Notes: generated from the sequence alone by a model not told the origin. A DNA stretch of 64,000 nucleotides from Microbulbifer celer (GCF_020991125.1 NZ_CP087715.1:744001-808000), one strand, 5' to 3'; counted from the first letter of the stretch, positions 37,562-47,048 are shown. Made by a program: numbers and translations.

Positions 37562-39625
37562 GTGTCCCATTCCGATCCCCCTCATTCTGTAGCCGACCTC
37601 CATCTGGCCATGCCCGATGAGCTGGACGCACTCTCGCCCGAGCTCTTACAGCATCAGGTTGGGTATCTTCACGGCCTGTTGTCGGGGCCGCACCGCGGTT
37701 TGTGGGAGTGGCACCCTGACACCGGTGCTCAGCGGGCCGCGGGGGATATCTGGCAGCGTATTCACGGTGAACCTGAACAGGCGTTGTCCGGTATCTGGAC
37801 CGGAGATCTCAACCTGGTGCACCCCGACGAGCGAGACGGCCTGTTGACCTTGCGCGACCGCCTGCGTCTACAGGGCAGTTTTCTCGATCTCTCCATTCGC
37901 GCCTACACCCGTGACCGCCAGCCTATTTGGTTGCGACTGTGGGCGCGCGCCCACCGGGATGCGCGGGGGCGGCGTTTCTTTGTTGGTGGCTGTGTCGATT
38001 ACAGTGAATCCCAGTTACCCAGATCCCAGTCTTTTTTCGGTGGTGATCGTTTTCACGCGGCGCTGGAGGCCGTTGGTGATGGACTGTGGGAATGGGATCT
38101 GCGGGTAGACGAGATCGTTCTTGATCGCAGTTGCTGGAAAATACTCGGCTATACCTCGACCAATCGGGAAGTTGATGCTCGCGCTGCCCTGGGGCGCTGG
38201 AGGCGACATATTCATCCAGAAGATTTTCCCCGGCTGGATCAGGCCATGGACGATCATGTACGGGATCGCCTGCCCCTGGATGTGGAATTTCGCGTGCGTC
38301 ATGTGGAGGGCAGCCTGGTCTGGGTGCGCTGTCGCGGCAGCATGCAGACCAACAGCGCCGGCCAGCCCCTGCGGGTGGTGGGTACGCTGCAGGATATCAC
38401 CGAAACACGCAATCGCACCCAGCGCCTGGAGGAGGAGCTACAGCAGTTGCGCCGGGAGAGTGGAGATCGCGCAGGCCTGCTATCCAGCCTGAGCCACGAG
38501 CTGCGAACCCCCCTCAACGCAATACTGGGCTACACCCAGCTGGTGGAGTTGGACCACAGCCTCAACCCGGACCAGCGTCACCGCCTTACCGAAATCCGCA
38601 AAGCCGGCCAGCACCTGTTGCAGTTGATTGGAGACGTCATGGATCTGGCGCGGATTGACAGCCATCATCTCGCGCCATCGATCTCGGCGCTAAGGCCTGC
38701 CGAACTGGTGGCCGACTGCAACCAGCTGCTGGAACCCCTGGCCAGCACCCGCAAGGTCAATCTTATCTTTGAACCCCTGGGGTGGGAGCAGGCGTATATC
38801 CTCGCCGACCAGGTGCGCTTCAAGCAGGTGGTGCTGAATCTGGTGGGCAATGCGATCAAATACAATCGCGAAGGTGGGCGCGTTGTAGTGAATTTTGCAC
38901 CCCAGGCGGAAGGGTGGCTGCGGTTGTCGATTCTTGACACCGGGCGCGGCATTCCCGCAGAGAAACAGGCGGAGGCATTTGAACCGTTCAATCGCCTGGG
39001 GGCCGAGAAAGGGCAGATTGAAGGAACCGGTGTCGGTTTGGCGATTGCCCGGCAGCTGACGGAGGCCATGGGGGGCAGAATCGGATTCGACAGTGAAGAA
39101 GGGCAGGGGTCTATATTCTGGATCGAATTCCTGATGATCGACGCGCCACAGGAGGTCATGCAACTGGCAGCGCGCCCGGATTACGCAAGCAACCTCCCGG
39201 CCTGTAAATTGCTGTATGTCAGTGCGCGAAAGTCTGCCGCAGAGCGGCTCAAGTCCCTGCTGTCGCGGTACCCGCAAATTGAAGTGCAGTCTGTTACCGA
39301 TGCCATGAAGGGAATCTTCGCCGCTCGCATAAGCACACCGGATATGGTGATATACGACAGCGATATCGCCGGAATTTCCGCATCGGATTTTGCCGCGGTC
39401 CTCGCGGGAGATGCTTCGACCGCTGCAATTCCGCAGGTGGTTATCGGAGATCGGGACATTGAGACTCAGGCCGTCCAGTTGCTGACAGATTATGACCTGG
39501 GGGATTTGGCTGAGTGCCTGCACGCCGGATTGCGTCGGGCGAGTGCCGCAGGGAGTGACGGCAGTGGATGCGGTGGTTACAAGACCGCACCGGCAAAAAA
39601 CAGGAATGAAAACAGAGGAAGTTAG
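37562..39625 (+). CDS. PAS-PAS sensor histidine kinase with degenerate receiver
   Basis: A cytoplasmic kinase of 687 residues with no membrane segment. Order: PAS-like (about 40-135), PAS (about 155-285, ending VGTLQDITETR), HisKA with His312 in SHELRTPLNAILGYT, HATPase with NLVGNAIKYN, DTGRGIP and GTGVGLAIA, then a receiver-like domain (about 545-660). The receiver keeps an Asp in MVIYDSDIAG (Asp599) but lacks the N-terminal acidic pair (KLLYVSARKS) and the conserved Lys, so it is probably not phosphorylated normally. The start is GTG 37562 or ATG 37610; neither has a good ribosome site. The next gene starts 4 nt past the stop, so a shared transcript is likely. Confidence 0.9.
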   Translation: MSHSDPPHSVADLHLAMPDELDALSPELLQHQVGYLHGLLSGPHRGLWEWHPDTGAQRAAGDIWQRIHGEPEQALSGIWTGDLNLVHPDERDGLLTLRDRLRLQGSFLDLSIRAYTRDRQPIWLRLWARAHRDARGRRFFVGGCVDYSESQLPRSQSFFGGDRFHAALEAVGDGLWEWDLRVDEIVLDRSCWKILGYTSTNREVDARAALGRWRRHIHPEDFPRLDQAMDDHVRDRLPLDVEFRVRHVEGSLVWVRCRGSMQTNSAGQPLRVVGTLQDITETRNRTQRLEEELQQLRRESGDRAGLLSSLSHELRTPLNAILGYTQLVELDHSLNPDQRHRLTEIRKAGQHLLQLIGDVMDLARIDSHHLAPSISALRPAELVADCNQLLEPLASTRKVNLIFEPLGWEQAYILADQVRFKQVVLNLVGNAIKYNREGGRVVVNFAPQAEGWLRLSILDTGRGIPAEKQAEAFEPFNRLGAEKGQIEGTGVGLAIARQLTEAMGGRIGFDSEEGQGSIFWIEFLMIDAPQEVMQLAARPDYASNLPACKLLYVSARKSAAERLKSLLSRYPQIEVQSVTDAMKGIFAARISTPDMVIYDSDIAGISASDFAAVLAGDASTAAIPQVVIGDRDIETQAVQLLTDYDLGDLAECLHAGLRRASAAGSDGSGCGGYKTAPAKNRNENRGS

Positions 39626-39629
39626 TCTG

Positions 39630-42600
39630 ATGTCTGCACTGGCCCGGTTCCAGTCTTCGTCACAGGGCTCGCATACTGGTGCACAGTCCGCACTGTTGCT
39701 GATGGTCTGTACTTTTGTGCTCGCCTGTTTCTGTAAAAGTACCCTCGTAGACAGCAATGACGTTGCCGCGATCTGGTTTGCAGAGGCTGTGACCATTGCT
39801 TTCCTGTATCGCTCCCCGCTCAGTAGCTGGCCTGTACTACTGGTGGGCGCCATTGGCGGTAATACGCTGGCCGCGGCAATCAGTGGCCTGGAGCTGGTCT
39901 TCTCATTTCTTTATGCCGCTGTCGGCGCGGTTGAGTCCTTGTTGGCAGCGTGCCTGCTGCTGGTGTTCTGCCCCGATACGCAGTTTTTCAGCAGTATGTC
40001 TCGCTGGGTGCGATTTATCTTCTTGGGCGCCCTGGTACCGGCCGTGGCCGGGGCTGCGCTAGGGGCCGGTATCGCCGAATTTTTTGATCGCGCCCCGTTT
40101 ACTCAGGTTTTCATTAACTGGTATGTGGCGGATGTCGCCGGTATTTGTATATTTCTACCGTTGATGCAGCTGGTGAAGAGAGAGTCTCTGTCGGCGCTAT
40201 TGGCTTGGCGGCAATACCGGTCTCTGGCGGTAGCCGTCGTGATTACCCTGTCCACCATTTCTCTGATTCTGGCCTTTCTGCCACAGCCATATGTATTCGT
40301 GTCATTACCGCTTATCTGGGCAGCATCCAGGCTGGAATTGTCTCAGGCCCTACTGGTTATTTTTTTGGCCGCGGTATGGTTGCTGTGGGTGGCAGTGAGT
40401 GGACACGGCCTGCTTCCTGTCGATGTGTGGCCTCCGGTCAGACAGCCTGATGGCCCGCTGAAGTTGCTCCCTTTGTACGCCGCCATTATTCCTGGCTATG
40501 TGGTTGCAGTGAGCGCTGCGATCGAACGTCGGCGCAATCAGCGCATTGTAGAAGTGGAAAGCAGTTTCCGTGCAGCCATGGAGTCATCCCGCATCGGTAT
40601 GCTGCTGGTGTCGCTGGATAACCGCATCGTCCAGGCCAATGAAAGTTTCTGTCATTTTATCGGCTATCCGTCCGCAGCGTTGCGGGGGCAGTCTTTACGC
40701 GATGTCCTGAGCCCCGGGGATGCGGCGCGGCTGGTGGGCGAGCGCGGTCTCATTGATTTTGAAGGTACGCAGACGCTGGATGGCGAATGGCAGTTTCGAT
40801 GTAAAGGCGGTGTTCTGGTATGGGGGCACCTGTCCAGTAATCTGGCGCGTGGCTCACGCAATGAGCCGCTCTATGCCGTGGTGCAGGTGGAGGATATTGA
40901 TTGGCGTAAGCGCAGTGCACGTCAGTTGGCGCAGGCTGAAGAGCGTTGGAAATTCTCCCTTGCCGTCACCGGGCAGGGTGTTTTTGACTGGGATGTTGGT
41001 ACAGGCAAGACCTTTTTTTCTGAATGGTTGAGTAAAGGCGTAGAAATTGATCGGAATTCACTGACAAGTCGAGCGGACTGGTTGCAGAAAATATTTGAGC
41101 AGGACCGTGTCGCTTTAGAAAAGGCGCAGCGGGCCCATCTCCGGGGGGAAAGCGAGGCCATTGACTGTCAGTACCGAGTGCGAACCGACAGTGGTGATTA
41201 CCGTTGGATTCATGAGGTTGCCCGGGTGATGGAGTATGACGGTGAGGCGCCGCAGCGCATTATCGGCATCCTGAAGGATATTACCGAGAGCAAGCAGATG
41301 GCGAATTCGCTGGCGGAGGAAAAGGAACACCTTCAGGTAACGCTGAGCGCCATTACCGATGCTGTGATCTCTGTGGATATCCGCCAGCGCATCACTTTCA
41401 TGAATCCGGTTGCAGAGCATATGACCGGATACCGGTTGCAGGATGTGCGCGGAGAGGGCATCCGTGAGATCTTAGATATTTCCCCCGGAGCGGAAGGTGA
41501 CACGTTAACCTGTCCGGTCAGTGGGTGTATAGAGTCCGGCAATGCAGTGCAGTCAGCAGATAACACGGTGCTACACAGTCGCACTGGCGAGGCTTACAAC
41601 GTCAAATGTTCTGCTTCGCCGCTCAAGAGCGCCGGTGGACAGCTGTTGGGTGCGGTGCTGGTTTTCCAGGATATTACCGAGACCCGCCAGCTGATCAAGC
41701 AGCTGACCTATAAAGCCAATCATGACGACCTCACACATCTGCCCAACCGGGATGCGTTCAAGCGGGAACTGTACAATGCGGTGGACAGTGTCAAAGGGAG
41801 TGATGGTGTCCATGCGCTGGCGTACATCGATCTCGACCGCTTCAAGGTGATCAATGACAGCGCCGGTCACCAGGCCGGTGATGCACTGCTGAAGAACGTT
41901 GCCAAATTATTACGCGATCATCTGCGCCCTTCCGACTGTGTTGCCCGGCTGGGCGGAGATGAATTCGGTTTGCTGCTCAAGGAGTGCGATAAAGAGCAGG
42001 CGCGACTGCGGTGTGAGCAGCTTGTGCGCAAGATCGGCGCCCTGCGATTCCCCTGGCACAACCGACTGTTTGATGTGGGCGCCAGCGTCGGCCTTACCGA
42101 AATTCACCGACGCAATAATCGTGTGGTAGAGCTCATGAGTCAGGCGGACGTGGCCTGCTACTCTGCCAAGCACGCCGGTCGCGGGGCGGTAATGCTGTAT
42201 GAGGTGGACAGCAGTGAGGCAGCGGCGCAGCACCGTGAAATCTATATGGCCTCCACCATCCGCGAAGCACTGGAGCAAAACCGCCTGCGGCTTTATGCGC
42301 AGCCAATTGCCGTAGCCGGTAACCTGGCGCAGGTGAGCCATTACGAGATACTGGTGCGCATGGTGGATGAGCGGGGCAATATGATCATGCCCGGCGCTTT
42401 TATTCCTGCCGCGGAGCGCTATGGCTTGATGTTGTTGTTGGATCGCTGGGTGGCCAAAGAGCTTCTAGAGCGGCGCTCTGAGCGCATTGCGGCGAGCGGT
42501 CTCAGTTTTGCCCTGAATATCTCTGCGGATGCGCTGGGAGATAAAGCGTTTCAGCAAGAGCTGGTGGATTCACTGAAAGAATCCACCCTGCCCGCAGAGC

Positions 42601-43106
42601 ATCTCGGAATAGAGATTACCGAAACAGCGATGATCAACCAGATGGAAAGCGCGAGTCAGTTTGTCTCTGATCTGCGCTCAATGGGCTGCAAGGTTGCTTT
42701 GGATGATTTTGGCAATGGTCTCAGCTCGTTTGGCTATCTCAAGCAGTTCGCCATTGATTACGTAAAGATTGACGGCAGCTTTGTGCGTGAGGTGGAGTCA
42801 AACTTTGTGGACCTGATGATTGTCGAGTCCATCAACCAGGTGGCCCATCGCCTGAGAGCCCAGACCATTGCCGAGTTTGTGGAAGACGCGGCGACCGCGG
42901 AACGGCTGCGGACAATCGGTGTGGATCTGGTGCAGGGGTACTATATCGGTCGTCCGATTGCCCTGGATGAGTTGCTGCAGCGCAATCTCGGCCGTGCTGC
43001 CAGTGTGCTTGAGAGCGTGAAGGAAATTCATCGACAGAAGCAGGAAGAGGGCCGAGTGCGCGAGGCTGGTAACGACGCAGCGGAGGTGCGGCTGGAGCTG
43101 GAGTAG
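39630..43106 (+). CDS. MASE1-PAS-GGDEF-EAL cyclic-di-GMP enzyme
   Basis: A membrane-bound protein of 1158 residues that should make and/or break cyclic di-GMP. MASE1 membrane sensor (about 15-310), three PAS domains (from about 316, 436 and 567), GGDEF (about 690-860) and EAL (about 876-1120). GGDEF is intact (775-779) with an RPSD inhibitory I-site five residues before it. The EAL motif reads EIL (906-908) but Glu906, DDFG (Asp1025-1026) and Lys1046 in YVKIDGSF are kept, so both activities look possible. ATG 39630 has GAGGAAG 8 nt upstream inside the kinase gene's end; upstream in-frame ATGs overlap the kinase. Likely co-transcribed with the kinase. Confidence 0.93.
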   Translation: MSALARFQSSSQGSHTGAQSALLLMVCTFVLACFCKSTLVDSNDVAAIWFAEAVTIAFLYRSPLSSWPVLLVGAIGGNTLAAAISGLELVFSFLYAAVGAVESLLAACLLLVFCPDTQFFSSMSRWVRFIFLGALVPAVAGAALGAGIAEFFDRAPFTQVFINWYVADVAGICIFLPLMQLVKRESLSALLAWRQYRSLAVAVVITLSTISLILAFLPQPYVFVSLPLIWAASRLELSQALLVIFLAAVWLLWVAVSGHGLLPVDVWPPVRQPDGPLKLLPLYAAIIPGYVVAVSAAIERRRNQRIVEVESSFRAAMESSRIGMLLVSLDNRIVQANESFCHFIGYPSAALRGQSLRDVLSPGDAARLVGERGLIDFEGTQTLDGEWQFRCKGGVLVWGHLSSNLARGSRNEPLYAVVQVEDIDWRKRSARQLAQAEERWKFSLAVTGQGVFDWDVGTGKTFFSEWLSKGVEIDRNSLTSRADWLQKIFEQDRVALEKAQRAHLRGESEAIDCQYRVRTDSGDYRWIHEVARVMEYDGEAPQRIIGILKDITESKQMANSLAEEKEHLQVTLSAITDAVISVDIRQRITFMNPVAEHMTGYRLQDVRGEGIREILDISPGAEGDTLTCPVSGCIESGNAVQSADNTVLHSRTGEAYNVKCSASPLKSAGGQLLGAVLVFQDITETRQLIKQLTYKANHDDLTHLPNRDAFKRELYNAVDSVKGSDGVHALAYIDLDRFKVINDSAGHQAGDALLKNVAKLLRDHLRPSDCVARLGGDEFGLLLKECDKEQARLRCEQLVRKIGALRFPWHNRLFDVGASVGLTEIHRRNNRVVELMSQADVACYSAKHAGRGAVMLYEVDSSEAAAQHREIYMASTIREALEQNRLRLYAQPIAVAGNLAQVSHYEILVRMVDERGNMIMPGAFIPAAERYGLMLLLDRWVAKELLERRSERIAASGLSFALNISADALGDKAFQQELVDSLKESTLPAEHLGIEITETAMINQMESASQFVSDLRSMGCKVALDDFGNGLSSFGYLKQFAIDYVKIDGSFVREVESNFVDLMIVESINQVAHRLRAQTIAEFVEDAATAERLRTIGVDLVQGYYIGRPIALDELLQRNLGRAASVLESVKEIHRQKQEEGRVREAGNDAAEVRLELE

Positions 43107-43110
43107 GTAG

Positions 43111-43142
43111 ACCTGGCAGCCTTGCCGCCAAGTCTGCCAGGT
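43111..43142. terminator. Hairpin between convergent GGDEF-EAL gene and suhB
   Basis: ACCTGGCAG (43111-43119) and CTGCCAGGT (43134-43142) make a 9-bp perfect stem with a 14-nt loop, between two convergent stops. Neither side has a strong T-run, so two-way termination is plausible but weak. Confidence 0.5.
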
Positions 43143-43160
43143 ATTAATTGCGAACAAGTA

Positions 43161-43967
43161 TTACTGGCGAATATGCCCCAGGTGCTTGCCCACGATCTGC
43201 AACAGTGGCTTGAAAGTCTTGGGGGTGGCGCAGACCACGTTGCCGGAGTCCAGGTAGTCGTGACCGCCGCGGAAATCACTGATCAGGCCGCCGGCCTCTT
43301 TGACCAGCAGGGTGCCCGCGGCGATATCCCAACTGTTCAGGTACATTTCCCAGAACCCATCGAAACGTCCCGCGGCCACATAGGCCAGGTCCAGCGCTGC
43401 GGCTCCTGGGCGGCGGATACCCGCGGTCTGGCCCGCTACGTCTTTCATGATCGCCAGGTAGCCGTCGATATTGTCCAGGGGTTCACCGTTGAACGGAATA
43501 CCGGTGCCGATAAGTGCGCCTTTCATGCCCTGGCGGTTGGAAACCCGGATACGGCGGCCGTTCAGGGCCGCACCGCGGCCGCGACTGGCGGTGAATTCTT
43601 CGCGCTTGATCGGGTCCAGTACCACGGCGTGCTCGATCTGGCCGCGGTATTTACAGGCAATGGAGACGGCGAAGTGGGGGCAGCCGTGAATGAAGTTGGT
43701 GGTGCCGTCCAGCGGGTCGATGATCCACTCGTAATCCGGCTCGGCACCTTCCTGAACGCCGCTTTCTTCGGCGCGGATACTGTGTTTGGGGTAGGCTTTG
43801 CGCAGGTGATAGATGATCTCCTGCTCACTGGCGCGGTCTACTTCGGTGACAAAATCATTGCGACCTTTTTCTTCAAAGGTCATCAGGTCGCCGCGCTCCC
43901 AGGCGCGTTCAATCAGTTCACCGGCCTTGCGCGCAGCGCGCAGGGCAATATTCAGCATGGGTTCCAT
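43161..43967 (-). CDS. suhB: Inositol monophosphatase family protein SuhB
   Basis: Mg2+-dependent inositol-1-phosphatase fold. In E. coli SuhB also binds RNA polymerase/NusA in rRNA antitermination complexes. 268 residues (E. coli 267) from ATG 43967, starting MEPMLNIALRAARKAGELI, near-identical in layout to E. coli SuhB. Metal-site motifs EESG, IDPLDGTTNF and WDIAAGTLLVKEAGG are intact. It diverges from trmJ, the usual gammaproteobacterial arrangement. A much longer open frame to 44981 overlaps trmJ and is not real. Confidence 0.96.
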   Translation of the reverse strand: MEPMLNIALRAARKAGELIERAWERGDLMTFEEKGRNDFVTEVDRASEQEIIYHLRKAYPKHSIRAEESGVQEGAEPDYEWIIDPLDGTTNFIHGCPHFAVSIACKYRGQIEHAVVLDPIKREEFTASRGRGAALNGRRIRVSNRQGMKGALIGTGIPFNGEPLDNIDGYLAIMKDVAGQTAGIRRPGAAALDLAYVAAGRFDGFWEMYLNSWDIAAGTLLVKEAGGLISDFRGGHDYLDSGNVVCATPKTFKPLLQIVGKHLGHIRQ

Positions 43968-44049
43968 ATCGATTCCGCGGTCAGTTGATTCTAAAAAAGC
44001 AGCGCCGGGCAAGCCGGTCGGTCGCGATTGTAGGGATTCCAGTGCAATT

Positions 44050-44077
44050 TTGCTACACTCCGCGCCCGTTTTATAAC
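44050..44077 (+). promoter_or_regulatory. Possible sigma-70 promoter for trmJ
   Basis: TTGCTA (44050-44055) and TATAAC (44072-44077) with 16-nt spacing, about 35 nt before the trmJ ATG in the suhB/trmJ divergent gap. Confidence 0.5.
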
Positions 44078-44111
44078 AGGCAAGTGTAGCCACGTTAACC
44101 CGGTAATCCTC

Positions 44112-44939
44112 ATGGCAACCTCCCCCTCCGAATCCGTATCCCAGTCTGCTTCCCCCTCCGCGCTCGCTGCGCTGGACAATATCCGCGTGGTGCTGGTGAA
44201 CAGTGCGCACCCCGGCAATATTGGTGGTGCCGCACGGGCACTGAAGAATATGGGGCTGAGTCAGCTGTATCTGGTGCAACCGCGAGAGTTTCCCGCTGCC
44301 AATGCGGTGTGGCGCGCCGCCGGTGCCGCAGAGCTGCTGGATAGTGCGGTAGTGGTAGAGACGCTGGAAGAGGCGGTGGCGGATTGTGGCCTGGTGGTCG
44401 CTACCAGCGCGCGCGAGCGCCGTATCCCCTGGCCCCTGCTGACGCCGCGGGAGTGCGGCGAGCGCGCGGTGGCCGAAGCCAAAAGCCATCCGGTGGCGCT
44501 GGTGTTCGGCCGCGAGGACCGCGGGTTGACCAATGAGGAACTGCAGGCCTGCAATTTCCATGTGCATATCCCCGCAAACCCGGAGTACAGCTCCCTGAAT
44601 CTGGCCACGGCAGTACAGGTGCTGGCCTATGAGGCCCGCATGGCGGCGCTGGAGGCCGAGCGGGGCCGGGCCCTCAGTTATGCCGACTGGGATCGCCCGC
44701 CGGCGAAAGCCTCCGATATGGAGATGTACTACGAGCATCTGCAATTGGCATTGGGGGAGCTGGGGTTCCTGGATCCCGACAACCCCCGCCAGACCATGAC
44801 CCGGCTGCGGAGACTGTTCAGCCGGGTGCGGCCGGATGATATGGAGCTCGGTATCCTGCGGGGCATGCTCACCGCAATTCAGAATCATATCCACCGGACC
44901 GGTGGTCAGGGTCGCCCGGACCAGGGGCGGCCAGAGTAA
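44112..44939 (+). CDS. trmJ: tRNA (cytidine/uridine-2'-O)-methyltransferase TrmJ
   Basis: SPOUT methyltransferase that adds a 2'-O-methyl at position 32 of tRNA. 275 residues with a Ser/Ala-rich 20-residue leader before IRVVLVNSAHPGNIGGAARA. Motif 2/3 regions ALVFGREDRGLTNEE and SSLNLATAVQVLAYE form the SAM-binding trefoil knot. The C-terminal helical part LRRLFSRVRPDDMELGILRG is typical of TrmJ. It lies between suhB (divergent) and iscR, as in many relatives. Confidence 0.95.
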   Translation: MATSPSESVSQSASPSALAALDNIRVVLVNSAHPGNIGGAARALKNMGLSQLYLVQPREFPAANAVWRAAGAAELLDSAVVVETLEEAVADCGLVVATSARERRIPWPLLTPRECGERAVAEAKSHPVALVFGREDRGLTNEELQACNFHVHIPANPEYSSLNLATAVQVLAYEARMAALEAERGRALSYADWDRPPAKASDMEMYYEHLQLALGELGFLDPDNPRQTMTRLRRLFSRVRPDDMELGILRGMLTAIQNHIHRTGGQGRPDQGRPE

Positions 44940-45044
44940 AGTGAAGCGGTCGGCGGCACACTTTATGAGAAAGTTTCTCATTATCGATTGTTTTCATAAT
45001 TTTCTGCGCTCTCTGGATAATCAGGCAGTCTAAAAAACTGTCAA

Positions 45045-45069
45045 ATACCCGACCGTTCTACTCGGCTAT
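45045..45069 (+). promoter_or_regulatory. IscR type-1-like binding site, distal
   Basis: A 25-bp sequence running from ATACCCGAC to CTCGGCTAT agrees with 22 of 25 positions of the type-1 IscR consensus as I remember it (ATASYYGACT...GTCRRSTAT). It directly abuts a second site. Confidence 0.75.
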
Positions 45070-45094
45070 ATACTTGACTGAAGTGGTGGGTTAT
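45070..45094 (+). promoter_or_regulatory. IscR type-1-like binding site, overlapping the iscR promoter
   Basis: A 25-bp sequence from ATACTTGACTG to GGTGGGTTAT agrees with 21 of 25 positions of the same consensus. It contains the -35 hexamer and most of the spacer of the putative iscR promoter, so [2Fe-2S]-IscR bound here should repress the isc operon. Confidence 0.75.
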
Positions 45095-45102
45095 TCCATA
45101 CT
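45074..45102 (+). promoter_or_regulatory. Putative iscR promoter
   Basis: TTGACT (45074-45079), 17-nt spacer, CATACT (45097-45102). Leader of about 75 nt to the iscR ATG. Inside the proximal IscR site. Confidence 0.65.
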
Positions 45103-45181
45103 CGCGCCCCGAATCACCCCGCACAACAATGCAAGTAGTGCAATGAAGCCTGCAGGGTGAGGGGTACAGAGGAGGGCAGTT

Positions 45182-45667
45182 ATGCGTTTGACAACCAAGG
45201 GGCGGTATGCGGTCACAGCCATGCTGGACCTGGCGTTGCACGCAGAAGGCGGCCCGATTAGTCTGGCGGACATTTCCAAGCGCCAGGATATCTCGCTCTC
45301 CTATCTGGAGCAGCTGTTCTCCCGTCTGCGGCAGTCCGGTCTGGTTTCCAGTGTACGCGGTCCTGGTGGCGGCTACCGCCTGGCTCGCAGAGGTGAAGAT
45401 ATCTGTGTGGCGGAAATCATCGACGCAGTCAACGAGTCCGTAGATGCCACCAGTTGTGGCGGCAATAGTGATTGCTCCGGCGGCGAACAGTGTTTGACCC
45501 ATTATCTGTGGACAGACCTCAGTCAGCAGATTCACAGCTTTCTCGATGGAATCAGTCTCGCGGATCTGGTGCAGCGCGCCGAGGTCAAGGAAGTTGCCCG
45601 ACGCCAGGCTCAGCGCGGTAAAGAGAGTGTTGAGGAGAGAGTGGCGGTGCTCGGTAGCTTGCAGTAA
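45182..45667 (+). CDS. iscR: Iron-sulfur cluster regulator IscR
   Basis: Rrf2-family repressor that senses [2Fe-2S] status and controls the isc operon. 161 residues (E. coli 162). The winged helix covers about 1-80, with [11 protein letters not shown] as the wing. Cluster ligands Cys92, Cys98, Cys104 and His107 fall at exactly the E. coli numbers. GGAGGG precedes the ATG. Two IscR-like sites upstream indicate feedback control. A 120-nt gap leads to iscS. Confidence 0.97.
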   Translation: MRLTTKGRYAVTAMLDLALHAEGGPISLADISKRQDISLSYLEQLFSRLRQSGLVSSVRGPGGGYRLARRGEDICVAEIIDAVNESVDATSCGGNSDCSGGEQCLTHYLWTDLSQQIHSFLDGISLADLVQRAEVKEVARRQAQRGKESVEERVAVLGSLQ

Positions 45668-45787
45668 GGTGCTGCCGCCCTGTTGAAGGCGGGCGCTGCT
45701 GAAACTGGCTGTTGATGTCCAGTAAGTTGACGAACGGAAATTTGAAGTAGGCGCTGGCAGGCTGTCAGCGATTGGAGATAGATGACT

Positions 45788-47002
45788 ATGAAGCTTCCCA
45801 TTTACCTGGATTATTCGGCTACCTGCCCAGTGGATCCGCGCGTCGCCAAGATTATGGCGGAGCAGCTGACCATGGAAGGTAACTTCGGTAATCCGGCCTC
45901 CCGTTCCCACCTGTTTGGCTGGAAGGCGGAAGAGGCGGTGGAAGAAGCCCGCCGTCAGGTGGCAGAGCTGGTCAATGCCGATCCCCGTGAAATCGTCTGG
46001 ACCAGCGGTGCGACCGAGTCCGACAATCTGGCGATCAAGGGCGCTGCGCACTTCTATCAGGGCCGCGGCAAGCACATCATTACCTCCAAAATTGAACACA
46101 AGGCGGTACTGGATACCTGTCGCCAACTGGAGCGTGAAGGCTTTGAGGTCACCTACCTGAATCCGAAGGAAGACGGCATCGTCTACCCGGAGCAGGTAGC
46201 GGAAGCCCTGCGTGAAGACACCATCCTGGTCAGTCTGATGCACGTCAATAACGAGATTGGCGTGGTCAACGATATCGCTGCAATTGGCGAGCTGTGCCGC
46301 GAGCGTAAGATCATTTTCCATGTGGATGCGGCCCAGAGTGCGGGCAAAATCGATATCGACCTGGGCGAGCTGAAGGTGGACCTGATGTCCTTCTCTGCGC
46401 ACAAAGTCTACGGTCCCAAAGGTATTGGTGCCTTGTATGTACGCCGCAAGCCGCGTGTACGTATTGAGGCCCAGATGCACGGCGGTGGTCATGAGCGCGG
46501 TATGCGTTCCGGTACCCTGCCTACCCATCAGATCGTGGGTATGGGCGAAGCCTTTCGCATTGCCAAAGAGGAAATGGCGGAAGAGTCCAAGCGCATGGTT
46601 TCCCTGCGTGACCGCTTCTGGAATCAGATCAAGGATATGGAAGAGGTGCACATCAATGGCTCCATCGAGCAGCGAGTGCCGGGCAATCTGAACGTGAGTT
46701 TCGCGTTTGTAGAAGGGGAAAGCCTGATCATGTCCTTGCGGGACCTGGCGATCTCCTCCGGTTCTGCGTGCACTTCCGCCAGTCTCGAGCCCAGCTATGT
46801 GCTGCGCGCGCTGGGCGTGAATGACGAGCTGGCTCACAGTTCCCTGCGCTTCAGTTTTGGGCGCTTTACCACGGAACAGGATGTGGATACTGCGGCCAAA
46901 GAAGTAAGGAAGGCAGTTGAAAAGCTGCGCGAGCTGTCGCCACTCTGGGACATGTATAAGGATGGTGTTGATCTCAGCACCATCGAGTGGGCGGCACACT
47001 AA
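45788..47002 (+). CDS. iscS: Cysteine desulfurase IscS
   Basis: PLP enzyme that takes sulfur from cysteine for Fe-S clusters and tRNA thiolation. 404 residues from ATG 45788, the same as E. coli; ATG 45782, two codons earlier and 4 nt from GGAG, is also possible. Lys206 ([10 protein letters not shown]) binds PLP and Cys328 ([13 protein letters not shown]) carries the persulfide. An oddity is DYSATCPVD near the N-terminus: Cys13 stands where the family normally has Thr (DYSATTPVD). The ends and flanking motifs are otherwise standard. Confidence 0.97.
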   Translation: MKLPIYLDYSATCPVDPRVAKIMAEQLTMEGNFGNPASRSHLFGWKAEEAVEEARRQVAELVNADPREIVWTSGATESDNLAIKGAAHFYQGRGKHIITSKIEHKAVLDTCRQLEREGFEVTYLNPKEDGIVYPEQVAEALREDTILVSLMHVNNEIGVVNDIAAIGELCRERKIIFHVDAAQSAGKIDIDLGELKVDLMSFSAHKVYGPKGIGALYVRRKPRVRIEAQMHGGGHERGMRSGTLPTHQIVGMGEAFRIAKEEMAEESKRMVSLRDRFWNQIKDMEEVHINGSIEQRVPGNLNVSFAFVEGESLIMSLRDLAISSGSACTSASLEPSYVLRALGVNDELAHSSLRFSFGRFTTEQDVDTAAKEVRKAVEKLRELSPLWDMYKDGVDLSTIEWAAH

Positions 47003-47048
47003 GCTGCAGTTTTGCAGCAACGGAAACGAATTTTGAGAGGGTATAGTC

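Noticed and set aside
37407..37631. 74-residue minus-strand open frame over the sRNA and terminator
   Set aside because: No family features or ribosome site, and it crosses a strong terminator hairpin.
43968..44981. Long N-terminal extension of suhB
   Set aside because: It would run antisense through trmJ; SuhB homology begins exactly at ATG 43967.
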